Of a stretch of DNA of 64,000 nt, positions 45,661 to 55,945 are shown one piece after another. The translations under genes and the position numbers were made by a program. Origin of the DNA: Thamnaconus septentrionalis. Its lineage: Eukaryota; Chordata; Actinopteri; Tetraodontiformes; Monacanthidae. The notes under the pieces were generated by a model. The model was not told the origin of the DNA. It did not search any database and was given only the letters and a program-made list of their open reading frames with translations. Each line of letters opens with the position of its first letter. The stretch's first letter is position 1. The DNA is taken from positions 3,405,001-3,469,000 of the forward strand of contig CM020503.1 in assembly GCA_009823395.1 (NCBI GenBank), in the 5' to 3' direction.

Positions 45661-47102
45661 GTCAGTGAGCTTAGCATAGCTAGGCAGGCTAAGCACCCAC
45701 TTTATAGGTCCAAATTCATGTTGCCAATGCCTTAAAAACTGTAATGTCAGATGCCCGATTAGAGAAGTCATTTTTGATGTCACAAAAGGCAGCAATCCGT
45801 CCTTCAGTAGTGTCTTTGCATCTTTCCCCTTCCATCATCTGACCTGTACTACTAAACCAGAATTTTAGCAGGCAGTTTTTTTGCTTAGGGACGGCGATCA
45901 TAGGGCTAAATGTTTTTTGGGGGAGATCTGTCGATTGTTTTTGAACAATTCGTCGTGCGTGTTGTGAAATTGTCCCCTAGCAGGTGTTCAGCCTTCATCC
46001 TCCGTAATCCATTAACATGTGGCTCCTATGTCAAGTTACTGTGGTTGGCAGGCTAGAGATCTGACAATGGAATCATTCAATTTCTAGATACATATAAACA
46101 AGCAAAGTGAATTGATTCTCAAACGTTTCATCATTTACTTTGAAAATTGATGACTTGACTTGTGTCCTTGTCCTCCATCGCTCTCAGGTGATGGTGTGCC
46201 CAAGGTGCTGGTTTTCAGCACAGATGGGGATTTCCTCATGTCCTGGAACACAACCACCCTGGAGATGCCTCACGGGATGTTTCTAGCCGATGCCGCATCC
46301 CCAAACCCCACTGTCTGGATCACAGATGTGGGCAGCGGTCCGTATGGCCACTGTATCAAACAGTATTCCCCATCTGGGAATCTCCTGCAGGTGACTTGGA
46401 ATTCTCTCAGTTCTCTCTGTCTCTGGTCACAAGTAGTTTGGCTGCAGACATTGATTTGTTTCAGTCCTGTAGCAATCAGTATTTCATCCTGGTGTTTTCT
46501 AGGTGCTGGGTACACCTGGGCAGGCGGGCGCCGGTGTGAATCCCCTTCAGTTTGACCAGCCGGCGGAGATCTTTGTGCACGAATCTGGAGAGATGTACAT
46601 CGTGGACGGCGACGGAGGGATGAACAACCGCCTCATCAAGCTGTCCAAAGATCAGGAGGTGCTTTGGATGCACGGGGAGAAAGGACAGGGGCTGGCCCAG
46701 TTCTACATCCCGCACAGCGTGTTTGTGGACAGCGCCAAGAGGGTCTGGGTGGCCGACAGAGGCAACAAGAGGATCCAGGTGTTCAACTCCCTCACCGGGG
46801 ACTGGCTGGGCTCGTGGGGAAGCTGCTTCACGGAGGACGGGCCCTACTCTGTGCGACTCACGCCCGACAAGAAGTACATTGTCGTCGCTCAGCTCAATTA
46901 CAACCAGATTTTGCTGCTGGAAGCTCCGCCGATGGGTCTGATTGGCCAGTGCAAAGTGGTTGGTGCGATCCAGGTGGCCGATGAAGTGAAGCCACACTTG
47001 GTGGACCTGGACCTAAAGACCGGCGACCTGTATGTGGCAGAAATTGGCGCGAATCAGGCTCAGAAGTTCAACCCATTTAGTGTGGATGGGAGCTTTCATT
47101 AG
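45408..47102 (+). CDS. nhlrc3: nhlrc3, NHL repeat-containing protein 3 (3 coding exons, 351 aa)
   Basis: Join 45408-45660, 46188-46390, 46503-47102; phases agree and introns are GT-AG. The N terminus [20 protein letters not shown] continues hydrophobic to about residue 28: a signal peptide or signal anchor. Then [20 protein letters not shown], typical of NHLRC3, and several NHL blades: MPHGMFLA...[49 protein letters not shown] then [23 protein letters not shown], and [20 protein letters not shown]. The blades should form a beta-propeller. Length is close to the mammalian protein. Known: predicted lumenal or secreted protein of poorly defined function. Start choice: 45408 has weak context (C at -3); the in-frame ATG at 45447 has strong context and would still leave a signal peptide (338 aa). 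I kept 45408 because the resulting N-terminal length is nearer the mammalian one. Confidence 0.94.
45661..46187 (+). other. nhlrc3: nhlrc3 intron 1
   Basis: GT-AG intron of 527 bp, roughly half occupied by dispersed repeat copy 2 (45773-46026). Confidence 0.85.
45773..46026. mobile_element. Dispersed repeat copy 2 (shared with nrbf2 intron 3)
   Basis: It matches the two halves of the repeat at 40858-41440 without the roughly 0.4-kb insertion. The family is not recognised. Confidence 0.65.
46188..46390 (+). CDS. nhlrc3: nhlrc3 coding exon 2
   Basis: Acceptor CTCTCAG. Encodes (G)[20 protein letters not shown] through [14 protein letters not shown]. The donor is GTGACT at 46391. Confidence 0.94.
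46391..46502 (+). other. nhlrc3: nhlrc3 intron 2 (112 nt)
   Basis: GTGACT...TTTTCTAG, a short GT-AG intron. Confidence 0.9.
46503..47102 (+). CDS. nhlrc3: nhlrc3 coding exon 3 and stop
   Basis: A single 600-nt exon from [20 protein letters not shown] to [11 protein letters not shown] and TAG (47100-47102). It contains most of the NHL blades. Confidence 0.95.
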   Translation: MLGTPGQAGAGVNPLQFDQPAEIFVHESGEMYIVDGDGGMNNRLIKLSKDQEVLWMHGEKGQGLAQFYIPHSVFVDSAKRVWVADRGNKRIQVFNSLTGDWLGSWGSCFTEDGPYSVRLTPDKKYIVVAQLNYNQILLLEAPPMGLIGQCKVVGAIQVADEVKPHLVDLDLKTGDLYVAEIGANQAQKFNPFSVDGSFH

Positions 47103-48600
47103 AAGCACAGCTCAACACTGTTGTTCTTTAACTGCACTAGAGGAGCAGAATTGATTTGCACTAAAAGGTTCCGTCCTGCACTTCTTTTGCTTCTTCCTCG
47201 TTTCAGTGTGTGCACACTTCAAGCCACAGTTGTGGAGATCAGTCCTGGTTTATGTGGAAGGGGGGCAAGCAGTCCTATAAGGAAGTAGCATGACTGTTAA
47301 GTGACAAATGTACAAGAAGTAATTATTAATAGTTAGTATTTGGTGGAATTGTTACCTAAACTATGACTGTATGACTCTTGAAAAAAAGTCAAGAAAAGTA
47401 TTTATCACAAAGCATTCTGGGTGAATGCCCTGGTTAAAATGGTACGTAACAAGGCCTTGTCCAATATTACATGGGTATTTTTTAAACACAACTCATTCTA
47501 TGACCTTTGGCCATTTTGTCAGCACCAAAGCTGTTTGGTTTTTTTCAATGTTTTTTTCAAAGGTGAAAGGTTTTCAGGTCGTACTGGAAAACAAATTTTC
47601 CCCTTGTGCTTCCTCTATAGGGTATAATACTGTTCAGGTTTGGTTCATTTTTTTTTATTCCAGTGTAACCGTTTGAAATAACACAACCTTTTGTCTGTGA
47701 ACAACAAATCTCCCCTTTGCGCTGTTGTTATGCAGCCATTTCCAGTAATGTGCCTTGAGGCTTTTGATTGGTCATTGCGTACTTGTTCATAGAATATTTT
47801 AAAATGCCATCTGTGATTAGAGGGCCAACAAATATATATACACATACATACTGTATGTACATAGGTTTTAAGAATACTCATTAGTGGAAAAGAACCATAA
47901 AGAACCAACTTTTTTGCTGTTATGTTTTACTTTGTACTGAAACCTTTTATTTAGTGTAAAATTTAGTGTCAAGTTTTTCTGTCTGAGCGATTGGAATAAG
48001 TACAACGATGCTGTTGACATGTAGTGTTCTGATGTTGTATTATATCCCCAAGCTTATATTATTTGCTGTGGTTGCTTTCTTGATGGATACTAAACCTTTT
48101 ACAAAGAGCTTTACCACTGAGCAGGTGTAACATGGCCACTCAAGGCACCACTTTGAACACTCACCTGTGGATTACACAGATGCTTCAGGTGGTGACAAGC
48201 TTCACCAACCTAGTGTGAACTCCTGTGGGGGGAAATATTTCTGAAAGCAAGTGATTGTTTACATGGAAAAAAAATGCACTTCAACTTTAAACCATGTTGT
48301 GTTTGACAATGTTGTGCTTGTGAAAAATCAGTGAGACTGTGGTCTATTTTTTTGTACTTTTCTGATTTTGCCAATGTTTGCCTGTTTATTAACATTCATT
48401 TAACTGTATTTGCACATTTATAATTACGTCAAACATTGTCCTTTTACAAATCCATTATTCAATTCAAGTTGTAATTTTGAGTGTAAGTAGAAGATCGTAA
48501 AGGTGGTTCACACGTGTACAGAATCGATTTGAAATTTGGATTTTGTTAAATGTCCATTTGTGCCATTAAAACATGCATGCATGTCTTTGCACACCGTTAC
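47103..48600 (+). other. nhlrc3: nhlrc3 3' UTR (extent inferred)
   Basis: AT-rich with no recognisable gene. ATTAAA at 48565-48570 is the poly(A) signal I favour; others are possible. A short (TATA/CATA) patch is at about 47829-47860. Confidence 0.4.
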
Positions 48601-50574
48601 TTTACAAAAAGTGTTAAATGCAGTTTAATCCTGTCATGAAAATCTGTCAATTAAAAACCAAGAAAGATTAAGTTTAACCTAAGTTTGACCAATTTGTTGC
48701 AACATTAAAAGTAATATAATTATGAACCTTTGTCATTGTGCAGCTGATGAAGTGCAAACCAACCACTTCATTTATCATATGCATCAATGTGCCTGCGGGC
48801 ATGTTGACGCTTTTGCCTCAGCTGTTTTGTGATCTTTCATCTTTTTAATCCCACTATTTTTTAGTCACTTTAAATTGGTGATAAAAAAAAATACCTGCAT
48901 ATCATTATCCATTGCACTGCATGCCACTAAATCCACGAATTCAACATTGGACGCATTGGACGAAGTTCTTGATCAATTTTTTTAGAAAAACGCTGGCTGT
49001 CCAGAATAAGTCAAACACCACTAGATGGCGCTCTGTGTTTAAGACTTGTCACAGTTTAGCGTGTACTTTTAATTGATGCCGTTGGATAAATACACTGAGG
49101 GCGCCTCTTCATATTTTTGAGAGCAGCTATTCATTACTTTATTCAACCTTTATTCAGAGTTCATTGAGAAAATAGACACTACAGACATTATTGTAAAGTG
49201 ACTCTGCTTTTCAAGACGTCGTTCATCAAGGAAGACATCAGTTTCCCGCTGGTGTGTGACGTGATGTGCGTGCACTCCCTCTTTATACTTTACTGGCATC
49301 CATAAGAGCCACGGACACATGTTCATGGGCTCTCAACATTGGGCCACGGCTCACCGACTTCAGAGGCTCAGATCACACAGAGGAGGCTACCATTGATGGG
49401 GAAGGCTGTGAATGGCAGGGTCAGATGAGGAGGGAGATGGTAGGTGGGCCAGCGGGAAGCAGACACAGTGGCATCATTGTCACAAGGGCTGCCGCGGCCC
49501 CTTTGCAGAGGAGAACCTGTAACAGAGAAAGACATGACAGCGGAAGTCTTCATTAAAAGTCTAAGATGGAGATTCGTCATGGATCTGCTGCCCCCTTTTA
49601 AATCTGTGACTGTAAACTGAGCTCTGTAAATTGCAAAGAAAAGGAAAACCTCAGAGGAGAGACCACTGGGGGGCGCCACCTTGCAAACTGAGGCTGCCCT
49701 TCTCTTACTGGATCACAGTGGCATAGAGGCTTATGTTGGTCACCATTGTCATAAATAGTGGAGTTTAACAATTAATTAGTAATTTTGTTCTGATTTGTTG
49801 TGAGTATTTTTCATTTGGAAATAACACCAATAATAAAATATTAACAACAATGATTCATAACAATTACAATCATGTTAGTGCCACACTGTGTTATTTCAAC
49901 ACACAGAAGTGTCATGGAACCTCACAAAATGACCTTTAGACAAAGAGGAATTGGTGAGAATGGGGGTATTTTGAAAGAAAGAATCAAATCACTATTCCCT
50001 AGCCTAGATAGTGTAGCTGAGCAAAACCATTCCCTTGTATTGTGGTCAAATAAGTAAAGAAGAAAAAAATCTAGAACATACCCCCCTTGAGACCCAGCCT
50101 CTTTCTTCTTCTCCTCACAGTGCCAGGTCCAGAGCCAGGCCAAAGGTCCTTGCCAGTCCTCATGGCTCCTTCTCTTCTCCTCTGAGGTTTAATGGCGCAA
50201 TTTCCCCAAGCTGAATGTTTTAAAAATCAAAAAAAGCTGTTTGAAGTTTATGAATTGCTCCATTCAGTCTTTGATTCTCAACAGATCAAAACCCCAAAAG
50301 CTGAGAGCTGGTTTCCTGGGGCCTTGAAACATTTCCCCTCTCGGGAAACATTAGGGACAAAAAAGAAAAGACAAAAAACATTCTGGACATTTTTGGTTGT
50401 AAACCTGAAATTATTCAGTGGAATAAGCCAAATTATGTGTCTGAATGGCACAATACCATTGCTACTAAAACATCGTCAAAATTGGTAAAAAATCGTTCCT
50501 GGTCAACTCGCTGCAAAGAAAGAGTAGTGCACATCCTGGACATGTCCAATTTTTGACAACACATAGAGACCGAT
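48601..50574. other. Intergenic, no gene seen
   Basis: Unstructured sequence apart from small A/T runs. The frames of 96-103 codons (49266-49679, 50192-50488) match nothing I recognise. Confidence 0.6.
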
Positions 50575-50780
50575 AAACATCCAACACCTACGGACAAATC
50601 AGAGTTGCCAGTTAGCCTGGCGTGCATGTCTTTGGACTGTGGGAGGATGTTGGAGCACCTGAAGAGAAGCCGCACAGACACGAGGAGAACATGCAAGCCT
50701 CACACAGAAAAGCCCCAGGGGGAATTGAACCTGTGACACTCTTGGATGTGAGGTGACAGCACTAACCACGGTGGCACCCA
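50575..50780 (-). mobile_element. Diverged SINE fragment, minus orientation
   Basis: It contains TTGGACTGTGGGAGGA, AGAACATGCAA, CTCACACAGAAA and GTGAGGTGACAGCACTAACC in the order seen in the 40.4-kb copy, and the inverse B box (GGAATTGAACC). The TGAA-tail end is missing. Confidence 0.7.
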
Positions 50781-50956
50781 CCACTTCCTCCAACTTCTCT
50801 TCCTCCCACTCCTCCCCCTCCTCATCCTCCTACTAGCAATGACAATAATAAGCATATGAAAACACAAGAGCACCAAACATAACATGATGCATAACAGGGT
50901 TTGTTTTCAAGGGAGGAGAATATTTGCTCACTTTTGGGAGAATCTGCAACTTACAC

Positions 50957-51800
50957 TCACTGGCCACATAGCTAGTAAAAAGTTGGACCACCTCCTGCAT
51001 TGAGAACTGCCTTAATCAGTGTTGGCGAGTAATCTCTTACCAAGTAATCCACTACTCTAATTAAACTACTTTTTGAGCAATGGAGTAATGTAACTAGATT
51101 ACTGTGGCAAAACTGGCAATTATATCATAATTACTTTATCAAGTAACAATTTTGTTACTTTCTAATTATTTTTGACAATATGGGCTGTGCAAAAGGCACC
51201 AGTGCTGTACATGAGTTTGTCCTGTGAAATGTGCAGTTTGTGCTCAGAGAGCAAACATTCATTCGTGTTAAGAGGACATTCCAAAGCACTGAGCAACTGT
51301 TACTTTATCTTTTTTTTTTTTTTTTAACTGAAGTAATTAGTAATTAGTACTTAGTAATTGATTCGTTTTGGAACAAAGTAGGGAAAGAGGTAATTAGATT
51401 ACTTTATTAAGGAGTAATCAGTAATCAGTAGTTGCATTACTTTTATGGAGTAATCCCAACAACACCTGCCTTAATTCTTTGTGGCGTACTTTCACCAAAG
51501 TGTTGGAGAGATTAGTCAATAGAGACAGGATAGCATCACGCTGTGTTGCGACCCTCCTTTTCCACACCGTCCCAAAGGTGCTCTGCTGATCTGAGATCTG
51601 GTGAGAAGTCAGGTGATGGTGACTGTGGTAATAAAGTGGATGGACATGTTCAGCAAGAATACTCAGGTAGGCAGTGGCCTTTAAACAACGCTCAATTTGT
51701 ACTAAAGGGGCGGAGAAAATACCCCTCTCACCCTTACACTACCACCACCAGCAGCCTGAACCGTCGACACAAGGAAGCATGGACCCATGCGGCCTGCACC
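50957..51800 (-). pseudogene. Decayed Tc1-like transposon (transposase relic), interrupted by a hAT-like element
   Basis: The left end CACTCACTGGCCACAT, then AGTTGGACCACCTCC and GAACTGCCTTAAT, continues after the insertion with TCTTTGTGGCG, GATAGCATCACGC, TCCCAAAGGTGCTCTGCTGA, GAGATCTGGTGA, GGATGGACATGTTCAGCAA, ACTCAGGTAGGCAGTGGC and ACCACCAGCAGCCTGAACCG. In this order these are the inverse of the widespread fish Tc1-like family that starts CACTGGCCAC and encodes a DDE transposase. The reading frame is broken throughout, so this is a fossil. The right end is not resolved. Confidence 0.8.
51010..51475. mobile_element. hAT-like MITE nested in the Tc1-like relic
   Basis: The element is about 51017-51468. 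The left end CAGTGTTGGCGAGTAATC and the inverse of the right end (GTTGTTGGGATTACTCC) are imperfect TIRs, and the interior is rich in AGTAATTA/TAATTACT. The host sequence CCTTAAT is duplicated on both sides (51010-51016, 51469-51475), the expected signature of a hAT insertion into the Tc1 copy. Confidence 0.78.
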
Positions 51801-52066
51801 TGATAAAGCGGCTGCTGATGGTATATCACAATATTATAGGTGCTTGGGTAAATGCGTGTCTTTTCCTGGGGGCTAGAATCACACTCAGGCTTGGAAGAGA
51901 TTGCGGCCTCCCACCCGCACACACCCTGGTGCTGCAGGTGCTGTGTTCCTGCTCACCGGGCAGCCGTCAAGGAGGCGCGTGTCCATACTGTCCTTCCTGC
52001 TGACTTCCATACAATACAGAAGAATGTTAGAGTAGGAGTGCGCCCATTCTGCCCCTTTTCCGGTCC

Positions 52067-52068
<2 letters not shown>

Positions 52069-52137
<69 letters not shown>
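52069..52137. repeat. (CA)n microsatellite
   Basis: About 34 uninterrupted CA units. Confidence 0.97.
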
Positions 52138-52139
<2 letters not shown>

Positions 52140-53261
52140 CCCGAGTCCCTGTCCACCTCACGCTTTCGCCATCACACAGTTTACTTCCTTTCTTCACACG
52201 CAGCCTTTGTTTTGCTGGGCTCTCCTTGTTGTGCGCCCGCTCTATGCTTTCTGCCTCGCTGGCTGTTTTGCTGACAGACTTCAGCTGGGTGTCATGGCTC
52301 GGATAGAGGAAGATCCTGAGTGTGTAGGCTGGCCTTTAGAGCACGGCTGTATAGGGGAAGCCTACACACAACTCCCACACATCTTTCTCGAAATCCTAAA
52401 AAGGATTCCAGACTTGACAAAGTGCATTCACTTGTTAAAAGCATTTCGGCGAGGAATTTACTATTTTGTTCTTTTTTTGTCTCTTGAGTTATTTTTTAAT
52501 GCAACCTTGAAAATCTGGTTGAAAACAGCACAGATTTAATCAAGACATGATACATACATGTTATGCTCTTGATATGCAGTTCTTAATATCAAGTGAAAAA
52601 AAATCCATATGCGTTGCCTTTTTTGTGTTAAAAAAATTCTAAAGCCTTTACATTTTCTCATTTGAGAATTATACAAAAAAGAGGTTTAATTCTCTCGGGG
52701 AACATCTTTCTAATTTTAGGCTAATCTATGTTATCTATAGCTACTTGGACAAATAAAAACAAACATACAGTGTAAATTGAGCTGTTGATGTGTCAAAATA
52801 ATTCAGTTGAAAATGAAGGCAAAGGACTTAATGAGAAACAACTGGGATGCTAAAGTTTTCTGTTTCTTTTATGCAGTGCGTTCTTTCTTTTTCCCGCTCA
52901 AGCTGACTGAATTTCACCAGAAAATTACTGGCATGGACTTCACAGGTGCTGTGTCATCGTTGCTGTCTTGTCCTGGAAGAGAGACAAAGACACATTGAGA
53001 TGGATGGTCCAACGCCGTCATCTCTGCACGATCAAACACGGATCACATCGTGCTGGTGGACAGCAACCCACAGCGGTTGGTTGAGTAACACGGCGACAAA
53101 TATGCAACAAATATGCAACAATATTGGAAGACTGACAGAATAACTGTAATGTGGTGTTGCGCCATCATACAGACGAAGATTAAAGAACTGCTGTAACTTT
53201 CTCATGTCTGTGAATAGCAGCCCTCAAGGGTGAGGACAAAAGAAACAGCGGGGGGCTGCTG

Positions 53262-53310
<49 letters not shown>
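53262..53310. repeat. (CA)n microsatellite
   Basis: Uninterrupted CA run of about 24 units. Confidence 0.96.
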
Positions 53311-53312
<2 letters not shown>

Positions 53313-53407
53313 TGAGGGACAAAGCAGTGGTCACTTAGAATTTGTCAGAAATTAAAAACTTTTGAATTTGTACTTAAACTGGTAATTATTAATTATTGTT
53401 TTTTCAT

Positions 53408-53722
53408 TGCAAAAAAGGGGTCGAATCCAATCTTCTCTCTTTTTTTTCTTTGAAACTCACCTGACTAAGCAGTGTGATTCAAAAAGCTAAAAGCAATCCG
53501 TGGACGGGCATCACGAGGACTATTTAAAAGTATTTGATTGAAAGGGATTACTTTAGTACTTATTGTTTAGTGGGCCGACACAATAACCCTCAAAATTGTT
53601 AGTCCTGTTAAATAGGTGTCAAAGGTCCAGTGTGTAAAAAATGTAAGGAAGCCTGGGATTGAAGGAAGCCGGCCTATTTAGGGCAGCGTCAGATGGGCTT
53701 CTTTAAATACAGGGCTTCCTTT
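53408..53722. repeat. 315-bp direct duplication, copy A
   Basis: Near-identical to 55630-55945: by eye, five substitutions and one single-T indel. The unit starts TGCAAAAAAGGGG and ends GGGCTTCCTTT. No terminal inverted repeats or target-site duplication are seen. Confidence 0.93.
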
Positions 53723-55629
53723 CATTGTGAACTTTTCACCCACGATTATTGATCCAAAAATTGTTATTTGAATATTTAGCCCTTTTCTAACTGCGTCAAA
53801 CTCCTAAAACTTTTGTAGTGTTAATTTGCCTTCCATATAAGTGCAATGGGACAAGGACAAGTCAGAGGTGACACCTAACAAGAGGTGGTGTCAGTAACGT
53901 GGGAGAGGTATCAGTGGGGATCTGTATTTTACGCCCTCTGTGGCATCACAAAGAGCTCATTTCCAGACTTCTGACTTTTTGCACCAACCTTTCTGAAAAG
54001 TTCAAAGTGCAAAACAGGTGAAGCGTTCTCATTTCTGGCTGGTTGTGGCAGGAACGCTGCAATTCCAAGAGCGAGGGCAACATCAGAGCCATGTAAAAAC
54101 AACCAAATTCAAAACCAAGAATGACAATTAAAACTCATTCCAGCGCTGTGATGACTCGGAGCATTAAGTCACCCAATTAATGAGACGTGCTGTGCTGCAG
54201 TGCAGCGAAACGACGAGGACAGGCAGGGCAGAGACAGCGGGGGTGGGGTGGGGTGGGGTGTGCTGGGGGCTTCCAGGGAATGTGGAGGAGCCAGCTGGGA
54301 GGTGGCACTCTGTGTCACACGGAAGATGGATGGACGGGGAAACTCTCAGCATCACCACAGTAAAATCAGCCGGTGTCTGCCGGGGAGGGAAGTGTCTTCT
54401 GGATCAGCGTGTGAACAGCGGATCAGCACGGCGAGAGAAGACGGTTTCTTCATGTTGTCATAAGTTCAAAATTTGCAAATAATCATGGGTGGGATTTTAT
54501 TTTATGTCATTTGACAATTAATTGTGTAATTAAAAAAAAATCAACTTCAAAAGGTGCAACAATGAAAACTCCAGGAACTAATAGACTGGATGAGCGCGTT
54601 CTATTTGTGCTTAGGTTGGGCCTTTGATTGACATTCCTCCTCTGCATGAGAGGCCGCTCAGCTTCCTGGCAGAAACCCTGCATCAGTTCCTGCCCAGGGT
54701 TAAACATTAACGGGCTCTCCATCACGGGCCGCCACTCCACACACAGGCTAGCATAGCCGCAGCTCCTGGCCGCATCCTGAGGGCCTGCTGGGGGCAGACA
54801 CAGGAGCGCCGGTGCCTCGACATCACGGAGGTGTTCGACGGGATCCCCCTCGCTTTTGTTTGTCTGGACGCAACAAGACAGGGTTGACAAGGCGTCAGCC
54901 ATAATGGCCCAGTCTGTAGTTTTCAGAGCGGCGGCAGAGACTCAGAGTCAGTGGGCGGCGACAGGAAATGGGGAAGGAGGCCGAGAAGTGTGACGCTGAC
55001 TTGAGGTTGTCTGTATGATGACTCAAAGTTTTTCACCTGAAGATCAACTACTGCTTTTATTTTATTTCATTTATTTATTCATTTTAAACTTTTTGATTTT
55101 TCTCATTTTATCTTCTTGTTTTGCTTGTGTTGACTCCTCCCCCTCCCAACCCAATTAAGAAGTTCAAAAGTGATATAAAGTAATGTTTTAAATATAAATT
55201 CATCATTCATTTTTACCATTGCAAAATAATACCAAAGACACAATAATTGTCATTAAACAAAAAAGAAATGGTCTTGATCTTTCCAAGTGTCATTGCAAAT
55301 GGTTTTCAGATTGTAAATCAACCTTTGCCAGTCCAATAGAAAACTGGAGCTGCAAACCAGCACTGGATCTAATTAAGCCTCACGTTTTTTGCACAGCTCT
55401 GTCCATTTTTTTTTTTTTAAAGACTTCCTGGCGTCATCACAAGAGACACAGCTCGTCCATCTCGGGGTCTCTTTGTGTCGCTGAGCAGGACAAGACAGCG
55501 GTGACAACACATCAGCCATAATGGCCATGTCTGTAGTTTTTTTGGGAAGTGAGCTATGGGAAAGAGAGGAAGTACAGAGGCGTAGGACCTGCCACACCGT
55601 GTGCCACCGTGTTGATGGATTCCTACCAA
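53723..55629. other. Intergenic between the 315-bp duplicates
   Basis: Two copies of a dispersed repeat share GACAA...TCAGCCATAATGGCC and GTCTGTAGTTTT (about 54830-54935 and 55430-55570). A (GGGGT)n run is at about 54238-54260. No gene is seen; the 131-codon minus-strand frame at 54507-54902 is part of the repeat. Confidence 0.65.
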
Positions 55630-55945
55630 TGCAAAAAAGGGGTTGAATCCAATCTTCTCTCTTTTTTTTTCTTTGAAACTCACCTGACTAAGCAGTGTGA
55701 TTCAAAAAGCTAAAAGCAATCCGTGGACGGGCATCACGAGGACTATTTAAAAGTATTTGATTGAAAGGGATTACTTTAGTACTTCTTGTTTAGTGGGCCG
55801 ACACAATAACACTCAAAATTGTTAGTCATGTTAAATAGGTGTCAAAGGTCCAGTGTGTAAAAAGTGTAAGGAAGCCTGGGATTGAAGGAAGCCGGCCTAT
55901 TTAGGGCAGCGTCAGATGGGCTTCTTTAAATACAGGGCTTCCTTT
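55630..55945. repeat. 315-bp direct duplication, copy B
   Basis: Second copy of the unit at 53408-53722, same orientation, about 2.2 kb away. Confidence 0.93.

Larger units (their letters stand above)
51801..53407. other. Intergenic, repeats only
   Basis: Holds (CA)n tracts at 52069-52137 and 53262-53310 and an inverse fragment (about 52930-53010) of a dispersed repeat also seen at 54830-54905 and 55430-55570. The 140- and 110-codon frames at 51852-52539 cross the CA repeat or are unrecognised. Confidence 0.6.

Noticed and set aside
53408..55945. LTR retrotransposon with the 315-bp units as LTRs
   Set aside because: Units lack TG...CA termini and no gag/pol, primer-binding site or polypurine tract was seen between them; kept only as a hypothesis to test by copy number.
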